DNA from: Porphyromonadaceae bacterium W3.11
GTDB lineage: Bacteria; Bacteroidota; Bacteroidia; Bacteroidales; Porphyromonadaceae
DNA length: 64,000 nt
Assembly (NCBI GenBank): GCA_030434245.1
Contig: JAUISX010000002.1
Location: 248,001-312,000 of the forward strand
Direction: 5' to 3'
Under the pieces are notes generated by a model. It did no database searches, was not told the DNA's origin, and saw only the letters and a list, made by a program, of their open reading frames with translations. The position numbers and the translations under genes are program-made. Shown in pieces: positions 1 through 8,403 of this stretch (positions are counted from its first letter, which is position 1; every line of letters begins with the position of its first letter).

Positions 1-3000
1 CGTAGGTGACGAGGGTCGATAGTCGGTCCACCTGCACCGTCATCAGTCCCTCCAGTCGCTCCGCAGAATCTTGCGTCATCCGACCGATGCCACGTGCCTC
101 CGCCTTACGTCCAGCATCCACGTCAGGGAGCTGCATCCCTTGTTTCTCCAGCTCCGACCGAAAAGCATCCATGGCATCTTTGTACCCCTCGATATTGCCC
201 CGAGCCGAATCGACCAGCCAACGGATATCGTCTCTGATGTCACCGTCTCCTCCTGCCCCAAAGCTATCCTCCATCCGCTTCTGGAGCTCATCGAAAGACT
301 CTTGGAAAAACTGAGCGAAAATCATCTGCTCGCCGATGTCGTAGATGACCTTAGAGGCGTACGACTTGAAGTCATCAAAGGCAGCATAGATATCGCCATC
401 GGCTATTCCCTTCTTCAGCGCTTCGGAGAGCTGGCTACCAATGTCACCAGAGAGCGAGCGGAAGTTATCCCGCATCTGTTGCTCCGCCTCCTGCGCTTTC
501 TTTTGAATCGCATCCCAATTGTCCACCAACTTTTTGGTGGCGTCATCCAGCTTAGCATAGTCCTGTAGGATTTCGGGGTTGAGTGCAAAAGTATCCTTGT
601 CATATATCTCCTTATACTTTTTGCCGAGAGATTCGAAAACTGGCACCAGTTTTTTCTTAGATCCACCGAAGATACCACCAATGAGGGCACCGATACCAGC
701 ACCGATGGCTGTACCTATGGGTCCAAATATAGACCCCACCACACCGCCAGCGGCTGCACCACCAGCTGCCCCTTTGGCCACATTACTGCCTGATACTACC
801 TTTTTGCTACCCACCTGCACTTGGCCATTGGCAAGGGTACGGGAGAGTGCCTGCAGCTCATACATCGTCTTAGCGTACTGTTTAGCCCCAGCGATGGCTC
901 GTGCGTAGGGGTTTTCGACGCCGAAGATATTACCCTCTTTATAGCCTGCTGCCTCGATGCGTTGCATCCGAGCTACCTGCAGTGCAGACTCGTTTGCCTC
1001 CTGCCACGCCTTCATGAACTCTCGATTTTCCTTAGCCTGCTGTATGGCGACATCTGCCACCTGCATGATGCCCGAAATGGCAGCGCTCACTTTATCTATA
1101 GACAGTTTGGACTTTATCCCAGAAACAGCAATACCAACCGACTCGGCGAGCGAGCTAAAGGTTTCGCCGATTTCTCCGCCCAACTTAGACAGCGAGCCGA
1201 AAATGCTCTGCAGGCCTCGACCCATCTCCTCCAGTTTGCGGACGGGTATATCCTCGAGGGCATCGGTGAGGTCTTTGATACGCTCGGTGACCTCCTCTAT
1301 CTCCTTGCCCACATCAGCACCATTCGCCTGCATCTCCTGTAGCTTAGCTTGTCTTTTTTGGGCAAATGCCAGCTCCGTTTCGAGGAGTTCCTCCTCACGC
1401 TCCGTCTCAAGGTTATACCGCTTGTTGGAGATCTGTATGCGGCGGAGAGCTATCATCTCCTCGAAGTCGATGCGGTCCAGCTCGCCCTCCTTTCGGATGC
1501 GAGAGAGCTCCGCTTGCTCTTCGGTAGCTATTCGGACGAGGATGTCGGCAAGCTCCTCCTTATCCCTCACGTGTGCTTCCGCCTCCTTCCGCCACTCATC
1601 ATACTCACGCTTAGTTTGGGCAATGCGTTGTTCCTGTCGGGTAGCCACCTTGGCATCAAGGGTTGCCTCCACCTCTTGGATGATGCGGTCAGATGCCGCA
1701 TTTGCTTCGGCTACCTTGCGGAGGTACTCAGCATCGCCATTGTCGCTGACGAGCTTAAGTTTTGCTTGCTGGGCGGTAGTATCAATTCCCGCCTTGGCGA
1801 TTTCCTCGAGCTCACGCTGACGCTCCTTGAGGAGTGCCTTACGCTTCTCATTTTCTATCTCCAGCTCTCGGAGCTTCTTCTCGCGCCCCTCCTTAAGTGC
1901 TGCCAACTCAATAGCCAGCAGTTCCTCCTCATTAGCCTTGGCGATTTGAGCAAGACGATCCGACATTTTTTTGTACGCATTTTCTGTACTCTTACTACTC
2001 TTACTGATAGTATCGATGGGGACCACTCCGATGTTATCCCAGATCTCTTTGTATTCTTTTTCAAAGTTCAAAGAGTTCTGTATTAGAAGGTCTCCTGCCT
2101 CTCTATCCTTACGAGCGTCATCAGCTATATCACGACTTCTTAGTTTAGCGATATAACCTCCATCCGTGTCTCCCCACCCAAGCCCCAGAGTAAACTGCCT
2201 TACATTTTCTTCAAATGCAAACCAGCTATCCATACCAGTAGGATTGGCAGCTCTTTGCTCTGCCTGCATCATCTTTTGAATGCTCTCTTTGTATTTTTCG
2301 CTGGCTAGCTCCATGGATGCGGCAGCCTTAGCCCTAATCATGACGCTTTTGACAAAGGCGTCGGTGTTATCAACCAGTAGATTTTCGGCAGATCGTACAT
2401 CATCTACCTTTACACCCATCTGCTTAAAAGCTTCGGCATTCTTCTGGACAAACTCTTTTTGCTTTTTCAGGTTACCATTGAGTGCTACAAACTCTTGTTG
2501 TAGTCGCTTGTAGGTAGCAATGACATCACCAACTTTATTCGATACAGAGGAGGCAAAGCGCTCCTGCTCCTCACGTATCGCCTTTTGCTTGCTCTGCCAC
2601 TTGTCATAAGCTGAGATTAAAAAGCCGATAGCGACGGACAAACCGAGGGTAATTGTCGCGGTGAGTGCTTTGGCTGCTGCCGCAGACATACCCAATGATG
2701 CGGCTAATTTAGTGTTTGCGGTGGTCCAAAAGCGTTTGACCTTGGTAACTGTTTGTATTCTAAATGTAGAGGTCTCGAGGAGTACATTTTGCACCTGCTG
2801 CAAACCAATAGTAATCGCCATCAGCGACTGGAGTTTGGTTTGGATGGCGGCTTGGTCCTCTTGGCTACCCCCTAAGAGCGTCCACGCACCAGTGGCAGCT
2901 GATGCCGCACCAGAAAAAGCACTCACAGCATCGGCAAGACCTTGCCAGCTTCTATTACCCTTTGCGAGCTCTTGCCCCGTACGATTGACCATCGCTTGCG

Positions 3001-3466
3001 CTTCGGCTAATTCTTGGAGGTCTCGCTCCAGCTTGCGGTAGGTCTCACTATTCTGTTTGCCAGCAGCCGAGAGTGTTGCCATCTCCGCTTTGGTCTTTCT
3101 TATTTGCGTAGCAATTAAACCGTATCCGTTTATGAGTTTCTCCAGTTCTTTGCTTTCAGCTGCCAACGCCTTTTCCTGTAGTTCAATTTCTTTATTTACA
3201 GATGCTAGCTCCTGCTTATAGAATTTCCCATCTTTGGTGAGACCCCAGTCTTTATTCTTCGAGGAGAGTGCTTGTATCTGATCATTGATTTCAATGATGG
3301 CATTCTTCAGCTCATTGATTAGCTTTTTTCTGAAGTCCATTGTTGCTTTTAGCTTTGCCTGAGCATCCAAAGCACCTTGCGCCATCTCCTGTATGGCCGA
3401 GGTCGCTTTACCTGCTTCCTCCTCTACGTTACTATTGAGCCGTATGTCAATGCTTACCTCATCCAT
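1..3466 (-). CDS. Phage tail tape-measure protein (C-terminus outside window)
   Basis: The frame opens with ATG at 3464-3466 and stays open to base 1, giving at least 1155 residues. It should set tail length and occupy the tail tube lumen. The protein is rich in Lys/Glu/Gln/Ala heptads in the first 250 residues and again at about residues 480-720, consistent with long coiled coils. A hydrophobic stretch lies near residues 260-290. A Gly/Ala-rich segment with repeated GG and GxxxG steps at about residues 890-935 suggests membrane interaction. It lies 3 bp after the chaperone frameshift ORF, the usual position for a tape measure. Which tape-measure subfamily it belongs to cannot be told by eye. 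Confidence 0.88.
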   Translation of the reverse strand, partial: MDEVSIDIRLNSNVEEEAGKATSAIQEMAQGALDAQAKLKATMDFRKKLINELKNAIIEINDQIQALSSKNKDWGLTKDGKFYKQELASVNKEIELQEKALAAESKELEKLINGYGLIATQIRKTKAEMATLSAAGKQNSETYRKLERDLQELAEAQAMVNRTGQELAKGNRSWQGLADAVSAFSGAASAATGAWTLLGGSQEDQAAIQTKLQSLMAITIGLQQVQNVLLETSTFRIQTVTKVKRFWTTANTKLAASLGMSAAAAKALTATITLGLSVAIGFLISAYDKWQSKQKAIREEQERFASSVSNKVGDVIATYKRLQQEFVALNGNLKKQKEFVQKNAEAFKQMGVKVDDVRSAENLLVDNTDAFVKSVMIRAKAAASMELASEKYKESIQKMMQAEQRAANPTGMDSWFAFEENVRQFTLGLGWGDTDGGYIAKLRSRDIADDARKDREAGDLLIQNSLNFEKEYKEIWDNIGVVPIDTISKSSKSTENAYKKMSDRLAQIAKANEEELLAIELAALKEGREKKLRELEIENEKRKALLKERQRELEEIAKAGIDTTAQQAKLKLVSDNGDAEYLRKVAEANAASDRIIQEVEATLDAKVATRQEQRIAQTKREYDEWRKEAEAHVRDKEELADILVRIATEEQAELSRIRKEGELDRIDFEEMIALRRIQISNKRYNLETEREEELLETELAFAQKRQAKLQEMQANGADVGKEIEEVTERIKDLTDALEDIPVRKLEEMGRGLQSIFGSLSKLGGEIGETFSSLAESVGIAVSGIKSKLSIDKVSAAISGIMQVADVAIQQAKENREFMKAWQEANESALQVARMQRIEAAGYKEGNIFGVENPYARAIAGAKQYAKTMYELQALSRTLANGQVQVGSKKVVSGSNVAKGAAGGAAAGGVVGSIFGPIGTAIGAGIGALIGGIFGGSKKKLVPVFESLGKKYKEIYDKDTFALNPEILQDYAKLDDATKKLVDNWDAIQKKAQEAEQQMRDNFRSLSGDIGSQLSEALKKGIADGDIYAAFDDFKSYASKVIYDIGEQMIFAQFFQESFDELQKRMEDSFGAGGDGDIRDDIRWLVDSARGNIEGYKDAMDAFRSELEKQGMQLPDVDAGRKAEARGIGRMTQDSAERLEGLMTVQVDRLSTLVTY

Positions 3467-3469
3467 GCT

Positions 3470-3775
3470 TTAACTTTCTTCTTTGATGCCTAATAAACTT
3501 CTTAACTCTTTCGCCCCCTCTATCACTGGTGTTTCCTCCTTATCTTCCTCGCTACTCTTGTAGTCGATATATGGTTGGTCAATGTCCTCGAGGAGCAAAA
3601 GTGCAAGTGGCTGAGCCATCAGATCCTCATGTGTTAGTCCTCTATCTCGTTTCCACTTGCCGATGACTCCGAAGACGCTATCGAGTCCTTTGACTCTTGA
3701 CTCGTCTTGCTTTGTGGCCTCACCCGAAGCATCCTTATCAATGCCCACACCGAGAGAGTAGCTTTCCGAAAATTT
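3470..3775 (-). CDS. -1 frameshift extension of the tail chaperone (gpGT-like T domain)
   Basis: The -1 frame has a stop at 3776-3778 and is open from there to the stop at 3470-3472. Slippage at 3769-3775 would join 128 zero-frame codons to 99 codons of this frame, a fusion of about 227 residues. An internal ATG at 3748 exists, but no obvious ribosome site precedes it. The extension is acidic and Leu-rich near its end and stops 3 bp before the tape-measure ATG. In lambda-like and Mu-like phages the extended chaperone contacts the tape measure; the same role is inferred here. Confidence 0.68.
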   Translation of the reverse strand, partial: KFSESYSLGVGIDKDASGEATKQDESRVKGLDSVFGVIGKWKRDRGLTHEDLMAQPLALLLLEDIDQPYIDYKSSEEDKEETPVIEGAKELRSLLGIKEES

Positions 3776-4152
3776 TCACCCCTGCACATCGTCATCGTAA
3801 GATTATAGAGGTGCAACAGATCTTTAAGAAGTACTTGGTCAAGTTTATCCACTAATCTTGCCAATTCTCTTTCTCTCGGCTGAGCTTTGCCAAGAATCGC
3901 TATGGCTACAATACGTTTAACTCCGAGAAGTTGTTTTGGCGTAATTACATTTACGTATAGTTGGCTTATCTCCTCTTCTGCCAAGTCATTAATCACCGCC
4001 TCATGTAAAATCATAAGAGCGGTACCCACACTGGGGGGCTTAATCTTTACCGTGTCTCGCCCTATCACTTTTTTCCAAAACGGGGCGGGCAGCCGAAACC
4101 GCACGCCCCGCTGGAGGATCAGGTCGAGAGCACTCATTGTGCTATCGTCCAT
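3634..4152 (-). CDS. Tail assembly chaperone, zero-frame product (gpG / Mu gp41-like role)
   Basis: A 172-residue protein between the tail-tube gene and the tape-measure gene, the position held by tail assembly chaperones in long-tailed phages. The first half is compact and mixed in composition; the last 40 residues are Ser/Lys/Glu-rich and probably disordered. The frame carries the heptamer A AAT TTT, in phase for -1 slippage, at codons 127-128 (bases 3769-3775). The overlapping -1 frame is open from that point to 3470. I recognise the role from context and frameshift architecture, not from a sequence motif. The start ATG at 4152 lies 3 bp after the tail-tube stop. Confidence 0.75.
   Translation of the reverse strand: MDDSTMSALDLILQRGVRFRLPAPFWKKVIGRDTVKIKPPSVGTALMILHEAVINDLAEEEISQLYVNVITPKQLLGVKRIVAIAILGKAQPRERELARLVDKLDQVLLKDLLHLYNLTMTMCRGENFRKATLSVWALIRMLRVRPQSKTSQESKDSIASSESSASGNEIED
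3769..3775 (-). promoter_or_regulatory. Candidate -1 programmed frameshift slippery heptamer
   Basis: On the minus strand the zero-frame reading is GAA AAT TTT CGG, so the heptamer A AAT TTT matches X XXY YYZ in phase. After a -1 slip both tRNAs re-pair with AAA and TTT. It sits immediately after the upstream stop (TGA at 3776-3778) of the -1 frame. I see no strong hairpin just downstream, so any stimulatory element is unidentified. Confidence 0.65.
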
Positions 4153-4155
4153 AGG

Positions 4156-4683
4156 TTATACCGTTGATGGGTCCTTATCGTAGATACCCATAGCGACATT
4201 CCACGCTGTCGATGCCCCGAGGCACTCGAACTCGAATGGGAAGGTAACTACACTCTTTTTCCCAATTTTGCCGCTCATGGTTACAAATCCCTGTGCGTTG
4301 GGCACGACGATGACCGAGCCGTCGCTCATCACCAGCTTAACCGACTTGTGGATGCGCTTAACATCAGCTGATAGCTCCACACCACCTTCTGTCGCTTCGC
4401 CACCCAGTAGCTCCGCCATCTGTGCTTTCGTTACTGAGGTAAAGCTACCAGTGTACTTGTAAGGTACACCGTCGTAAGTGATGTAGATAGGCGAGTCGCT
4501 TTCGTGTACGCCAATTTCAAATTTTTCGGGTTTATCTCGGAAAAGACCCACTTCATCTCCATCAAAGTGCATCGGTGCCTTAGTGGTAAATGAGGTGGTT
4601 GCGATGGCATCCTTGGAGGTAATCGGCTCTCCGAAGTAAGCCTCCTTGATGCGTAATACTGCGATTGGATTATTTGTTGACAT
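4156..4683 (-). CDS. Probable major tail tube protein
   Basis: A 175-residue protein rich in beta-forming residues, lying directly upstream of the chaperone pair and tape measure, where phages encode the tail tube subunit. It contains short Gly-rich turns and alternating hydrophobic strands; no signal peptide or membrane segment is visible. The start ATG at 4683 follows a short gap after the HU-like gene. The call rests on gene order, size and composition rather than a motif, so another tail structural role is possible. Confidence 0.6.
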   Translation of the reverse strand: MSTNNPIAVLRIKEAYFGEPITSKDAIATTSFTTKAPMHFDGDEVGLFRDKPEKFEIGVHESDSPIYITYDGVPYKYTGSFTSVTKAQMAELLGGEATEGGVELSADVKRIHKSVKLVMSDGSVIVVPNAQGFVTMSGKIGKKSVVTFPFEFECLGASTAWNVAMGIYDKDPSTV

Positions 4684-4710
4684 ACTATTATCTCTTTATT
4701 CTGTTTACTA

Positions 4711-5166
4711 TTAGATTGCTGTATCTCCTTCTTCTGGGGTTGTTTCCTCCTTAGGTGGTGTGCTGGTCGTTGGTGCCTTGCACACATCTGCTTGGCACTC
4801 GAATTTCACTCTACTAAGCTCCGCCTTGATGAAGGTAGATGGAGTAAAGCGCATCTTAACACCTCGAATGTAATCAGAGGTAAACTTTTCGCCAGCGGGT
4901 ACTGACTTACTTGAAATGCGTGGGGTAAAGGTGCCCAGCTCGTGAAGATTAACACTATACCCTAACCGCATATACTCACTGACCACCTCGCCAAGGTGCG
5001 TCAGTACGTTCATCACATCACCTCGACCAAGCGAGGTAATTTGCTCAAGTCTCTTTGCGATGTCTCGGATAGGCACTTTACCTTTGGACATCTGGGTAGC
5101 CATTTGTATCTGCTGCCCTCCATTCAACTTGCTTTTTCGTTGGACTATCTTATATTCAAATGCCAT
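4711..5166 (-). CDS. HU-like DNA-binding protein, phage-encoded
   Basis: A 151-residue protein resembling the Bacteroidetes HU-HIG class: an N-terminal HU-fold stretch with RDIAKRLEQ and the typical HU signature around NLHELGTFTPR, followed by a long arm and an acidic, Thr/Pro/Glu-rich tail (last about 25 residues). HU-type proteins bend or coat DNA; in a transposable phage this one could help the transpososome or package DNA, but that is inference. It is unusual among late structural genes. A three-box palindromic element (5185-5234) lies just upstream of its ATG and recurs before another phage gene, so it may be specifically controlled. Confidence 0.72.
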   Translation of the reverse strand: MAFEYKIVQRKSKLNGGQQIQMATQMSKGKVPIRDIAKRLEQITSLGRGDVMNVLTHLGEVVSEYMRLGYSVNLHELGTFTPRISSKSVPAGEKFTSDYIRGVKMRFTPSTFIKAELSRVKFECQADVCKAPTTSTPPKEETTPEEGDTAI

Positions 5167-5184
5167 ATTCTACTTACTATTTAT

Positions 5185-5234
5185 TCTCGGAGAGTATTCA
5201 TAAACTCTCGGAGAGTGTTATAATTTCCTCGGAG
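5185..5234 (-). promoter_or_regulatory. Three-box palindromic element, copy A (upstream of HU-like gene)
   Basis: Read on the plus strand, boxes TCTCGGAGAGT (5185-5195), CTCTCGGAGAGT (5205-5216) and CTCGGAG (5228-5234) start 20 and 23 bp apart. ACTCTC-C-GAGAGT is an odd-centred palindrome, which suits a dimeric DNA-binding protein better than an RNA hairpin. The proximal box begins 19 bp from the ATG at 5166. The same three boxes with identical spacing recur at 19955-20004. Confidence 0.6.
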
Positions 5235-5670
5235 CATTTTCCATGCCCTCTTTTATTGATATATAAATGATACTAATTACCCCGATCCACATCAAGGCTT
5301 TCTGCCACCAGTGTAGGTGGCTCACTTCTATCTCTCGGACCACTTCCACGGGTACTTCCTTGATGGTAGTCGTTTCGGGGTACTCGACGCGCTCTGGAGG
5401 GTGCCTCGCTTGTAGCTCGAGCATACCTTGTCTTAATTGCCATAGCAGCTGTAGCCCTTTAGGAGAGACAGACACTCCTGATGTCTGAGTGCCATTTGAA
5501 AGCCGTTCGAGCGGCACTCGCATGAGTACCGAGTCGCCTGGTAGCTCAATTGTCTTTAGCTCCACTTGGGTGGTCTCCTTGATTGGCACCTGCTGGATCA
5601 CAGGTTGCTTCGCCCTGCACCCTGCAAGGGCGATGAGCATTACCATGAGTATTAAGTATCGTTTATTCAT
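5218..5670 (-). CDS. Putative unimolecular spanin (u-spanin) lipoprotein
   Basis: A 150-residue protein with an N-terminal lipoprotein signal (hydrophobic core then LAGC, Cys about residue 18), a periplasmic stretch with an acidic/Val-rich segment, and a C-terminal transmembrane helix (about residues 124-143, starting after HLHWW). An outer-membrane lipid anchor plus a C-terminal inner-membrane helix is the architecture of u-spanins, which fuse the two membranes at the last step of lysis. It follows the endolysin and a small membrane protein, completing a lysis cassette. Its start overlaps the end of the upstream gene by 8 bp. No sequence similarity to a known spanin was tested. Confidence 0.55.
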   Translation of the reverse strand: MNKRYLILMVMLIALAGCRAKQPVIQQVPIKETTQVELKTIELPGDSVLMRVPLERLSNGTQTSGVSVSPKGLQLLWQLRQGMLELQARHPPERVEYPETTTIKEVPVEVVREIEVSHLHWWQKALMWIGVISIIYISIKEGMENAPRKL

Positions 5671-5992
5671 CCTTTTTAATAGTTGTAGTTCTACGTCTCG
5701 AGCGAGGGATGGAAATGTTCATCTCCTTCAGCACTGCACTCATGGCTTCTGACTCCTCACGCAATGCCTCCAACTGACGCATCAGCTCCTGCTGGTTGAC
5801 CTGCAATTGTGAGTTTTCAAGCCGCAGCTGCACCACCTCCTCAAGCAATGATTTATTTTTCTCGGAGAGTAGGTCGATGCTATCCTGCAGGTCCCGCAGA
5901 AAGTCATTATTCGCCTTCCTGCGACCCGCGAACCAAGCTATCGGTGTGCCGATCAGCCCAAGTACTGTACCTATGAGTAAATTCCAATCCAT
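5663..5992 (-). CDS. Small membrane-anchored coiled-coil protein of the lysis cassette
   Basis: A 109-residue protein with one N-terminal transmembrane segment (about residues 4-22), a short basic patch (GRRKANND) and then a long coiled coil (about residues 28-90, Leu/Glu/Gln heptads), ending in a basic tail. It lies between endolysin and u-spanin-like genes, so a holin accessory, antiholin or Rz-like role is plausible. A single helix plus a coiled coil is not a classical holin by itself. A lone copy of TCTCGGAGAGT (5860-5870) falls inside the gene and is probably chance coding sequence. Confidence 0.5.
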   Translation of the reverse strand: MDWNLLIGTVLGLIGTPIAWFAGRRKANNDFLRDLQDSIDLLSEKNKSLLEEVVQLRLENSQLQVNQQELMRQLEALREESEAMSAVLKEMNISIPRSRRRTTTIKKDE

Positions 5993-6016
5993 TAATTAAC
6001 CTTTCTCTTTCACATT

Positions 6017-6030
6017 CCCCCTTTAGGGGG
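6017..6030. other. CCCCC-TTTA-GGGGG hairpin between endolysin and membrane protein
   Basis: A perfect 5-bp stem with a TTTA loop followed by a second GGGGG run, in the 49-bp gap between the endolysin stop and the next start. It could be a weak structured spacer or processing site. Similar C-run/G-run motifs are common filler in Bacteroidetes intergenic DNA, so I give it little weight. Confidence 0.35.
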
Positions 6031-6041
6031 TTAGGGGGCTT

Positions 6042-6449
6042 CTAAATCATCTCCCAGGCACGTTCAATCAGTGCCATATCACCAACGTACCTGCCATTTT
6101 CCACACGGCTAATCGCATACGCCAGCTTGCAGAGCTCTACTTTATCTGTCGCCTTGAGCATCTTACCTGGCAAGATGCCAGAGTATTCAGCTGCACGGCG
6201 GATGTAGGCTTCGGTATCGTTTTCGTTGTTTGGAGCCCAGCGGGTAATAATTGCCCGCAGGGTCGTCCGCTTGTGCTTAGTGATGTAAGTTCTGAGCGTT
6301 ATCAGCAGAGCACGGTAACCGTACTCCAAGCTGATAAATTGCTCAAACTGCCTATCTGTACGCTCACCTGGAGGCACCTCACCACGCCAGCTATTGCCGA
6401 TGCGGATATTGCCAGGGTTATTATTCCTTATGCCTCGAGGTACTCTCAT
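6042..6449 (-). CDS. Phage endolysin / peptidoglycan hydrolase (structural protein P5-like)
   Basis: A 135-residue protein opening with RGIRNNNPGNIR, the hallmark start of the P5-type lytic transglycosylase/muramidase family found in phages and prophages. The remainder (FISLEYGYRALLITL, then AIITRWAPNNENDTEAYI) also fits that family. There is no signal peptide, so export would depend on a holin, supplied presumably by the next gene. It starts 4 bp after the capsid stop. It should cleave glycan strands at lysis; a role in the virion during entry is possible for this family. Confidence 0.75.
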   Translation of the reverse strand: MRVPRGIRNNNPGNIRIGNSWRGEVPPGERTDRQFEQFISLEYGYRALLITLRTYITKHKRTTLRAIITRWAPNNENDTEAYIRRAAEYSGILPGKMLKATDKVELCKLAYAISRVENGRYVGDMALIERAWEMI

Positions 6450-6453
6450 TACA

Positions 6454-7350
6454 TCACGCTATTGCCTCCTGTACGATGGCGTATACACCCTTCTTGTCGT
6501 TGCGGCGTTTTCCTCCACCTGCGCGAAGCAAGAAAGCATAGACATCACCATAGTAGAGAGGAGAATCCTCATCTCCAAACATTTTTACTTCTCCCAGTGC
6601 GCGCGATACATAGTCCTCGTGCCATGCAAGTACTCCAGCGTTGTCTGTCTTTGCAGGTGTTTTGGATAATGCGTACCCATTGTAGACGAGTGCAGTACTT
6701 CGCATCATGATCTTAAAGCCGTAAAGCTCGCCGACGATACCCTTCTTGACATCCACTGCTGAGAAAAATGCGGCAGACTCCTTGACGGTCAAGCTTTCGA
6801 TGAACTGATCGTACATGATTGCATCCATCAATGCGTACCTCCCTTCCGCAGGGATTTCGTCCACATTCATCTTCGTAAAGACTTTCCGTAGGTCGTCCTT
6901 AGTGAACGCCTTACGTTTGCCTGTCGCCTCTGGGACATGAGCATCTACTTCCGCTCCTGATGTCTTCAGGATGCGCGTAGAATCACCGACAGGGGCCCAT
7001 TTTTGGAGGATGCTTTCGTGAGTTTTGCGATGCAGCTCCTTTTTGTCACTGCTGATCACACTTTGTCGCTTGTCATAAGACAGCTGTACCGTATCTGCAT
7101 TCGAGATGCGGATAGGATTAGTGGTAAACTCAGAAAGGTCGTACGTCACGTCGTAGTCCTTACGTTCCTCCACCTTGGCAGGCAATTCAGTTCTGTTTTC
7201 TACCACTCCGCTAGGAGCTCCTGCATTTGGGATGTGCACCGTCTTGTGGTCGACATACTCTGAGTCATCTCTGGACTTGCTCGCAAATGAGTCGTCAGGG
7301 TAAAGTCCCTCTTCGATATCTTTAAGCCAAATTTCTTTTTCTAAAGCCAT
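6454..7350 (-). CDS. Major capsid protein (probable)
   Basis: A 298-residue protein encoded directly after the protease/scaffold gene, the canonical position of the capsid subunit. The N-terminal 50 residues are polar and acidic. The middle is rich in short beta segments and a charged helix, and the C-terminal half carries the mixed alpha/beta pattern of HK97-fold capsids. No signal peptide or membrane segment is seen. The assignment depends on context and size; no single diagnostic motif exists for this fold. Confidence 0.72.
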   Translation of the reverse strand: MALEKEIWLKDIEEGLYPDDSFASKSRDDSEYVDHKTVHIPNAGAPSGVVENRTELPAKVEERKDYDVTYDLSEFTTNPIRISNADTVQLSYDKRQSVISSDKKELHRKTHESILQKWAPVGDSTRILKTSGAEVDAHVPEATGKRKAFTKDDLRKVFTKMNVDEIPAEGRYALMDAIMYDQFIESLTVKESAAFFSAVDVKKGIVGELYGFKIMMRSTALVYNGYALSKTPAKTDNAGVLAWHEDYVSRALGEVKMFGDEDSPLYYGDVYAFLLRAGGGKRRNDKKGVYAIVQEAIA

Positions 7351-7375
7351 AACTATTTGTTTTTATTATTACTAC

Positions 7376-8344
7376 TTATCTTGGTTCGCGTCCGAAGCAT
7401 TCCTTGAATTTCTCTCGGTACTCTTCGGGGTACTTCTCTTTGAGCTCCGCCAGCCTATTAGCCTTGTCGATTTCCGTCCAGCTCATGGTGAGGAGTCCGT
7501 CCTCCTTTTTGTCGGAGTTGTTGATTTGGTTAGCGATGGATGGTCGCTCGGGGAGTCCATTTATCATCGCTTTTGCTGCCTCATGATTGAGGGCAAAGAG
7601 CTGGAGGGTACTCTCCTTGGCAGATGCTGCGAGCTTCCCTGCCTTGATGGCTTCGTCGGTGAGCTTGACTGCCTCTTCCTTGAGGGCTGCTGCCTCCTTC
7701 TCCTTGATGCCCTTGAGCTCAGCTGATAGCTCCTGATTGGTCTGTGAGAGCTTCTGCACCGCCTGCAACACCTCTGATTCATTGGAGTTGTCTGCAAGGT
7801 TCAGCAGCTCGAGTAGTTGCTTATTCATACCTTCTGTTTTTGTTATTGGTTTATCTATTAGTGTTATAATCGTTTCGATGTCTGTACTGCTCTCCATATT
7901 GATTTTGGTGCCGTAGGCGTCGTAGAGCGCCACTGAGAGTGCATTATGATTAGCACCGATAGTGCATATAGAGGCTTCGCGTACCACCCACTCGGTAACC
8001 GTCGCATACTTTTGTCCTGCGAGCATCACTGATGCATCGGTAGAGCTTGCCACCGCCCACGCACCGATGCTACAGGCTTTGATATATCCAGCCTCAACCT
8101 TGCGGGCAATCTCGGCCGCCTTGGGGTCTTTTAGGTCAAAATTAGCATCAGCCAAAATCTTGGTGCCCTCGATGCGGATGTTCTCCCACCTACCAATAGG
8201 TAGCTCCCAATTGTCGTGGTTCCAGAGCATCACAGGGTTTTTGTGAAACTCCTCGAGGTTGGCCCCAGAGGTGAGCATTCGGAACCCGTGCGTATTTAGT
8301 GTCTCGTCGTGCAAGACGAATGTTATCAGTTTATCCTTTGCCAT
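7376..8344 (-). CDS. Prohead protease fused to a scaffold-like C-terminal region
   Basis: A 322-residue protein. Residues 1-165 resemble HK97-type (U35) prohead proteases: PVMLWNHDNWELPIGRW supplies the conserved His, GYIKACSIGAW the candidate nucleophile Ser, and a later ASICTIGANHNAL segment completes the domain. Residues 175-320 form a charged coiled coil rich in Glu/Lys/Ala with internal hydrophobic heptads, as in scaffold domains that are digested during capsid maturation. It is the first gene of the leftward late block and precedes the capsid gene. The ATG at 8344 starts inside the shared divergent promoter region. Confidence 0.8.
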   Translation of the reverse strand: MAKDKLITFVLHDETLNTHGFRMLTSGANLEEFHKNPVMLWNHDNWELPIGRWENIRIEGTKILADANFDLKDPKAAEIARKVEAGYIKACSIGAWAVASSTDASVMLAGQKYATVTEWVVREASICTIGANHNALSVALYDAYGTKINMESSTDIETIITLIDKPITKTEGMNKQLLELLNLADNSNESEVLQAVQKLSQTNQELSAELKGIKEKEAAALKEEAVKLTDEAIKAGKLAASAKESTLQLFALNHEAAKAMINGLPERPSIANQINNSDKKEDGLLTMSWTEIDKANRLAELKEKYPEEYREKFKECFGREPR

Positions 8345-8403
8345 AGCGTCTATTATTAATTACACCACAAAGTTGGCAACTACCTTCTAACACTCATAAA
8401 ACC

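Noticed and set aside
957-1820. Plus-strand ORF of 287 codons opposite the tape measure
   Set aside because: Ser/Arg/Cys-rich composition and full overlap with a continuous coiled-coil protein on the minus strand; antisense shadow.
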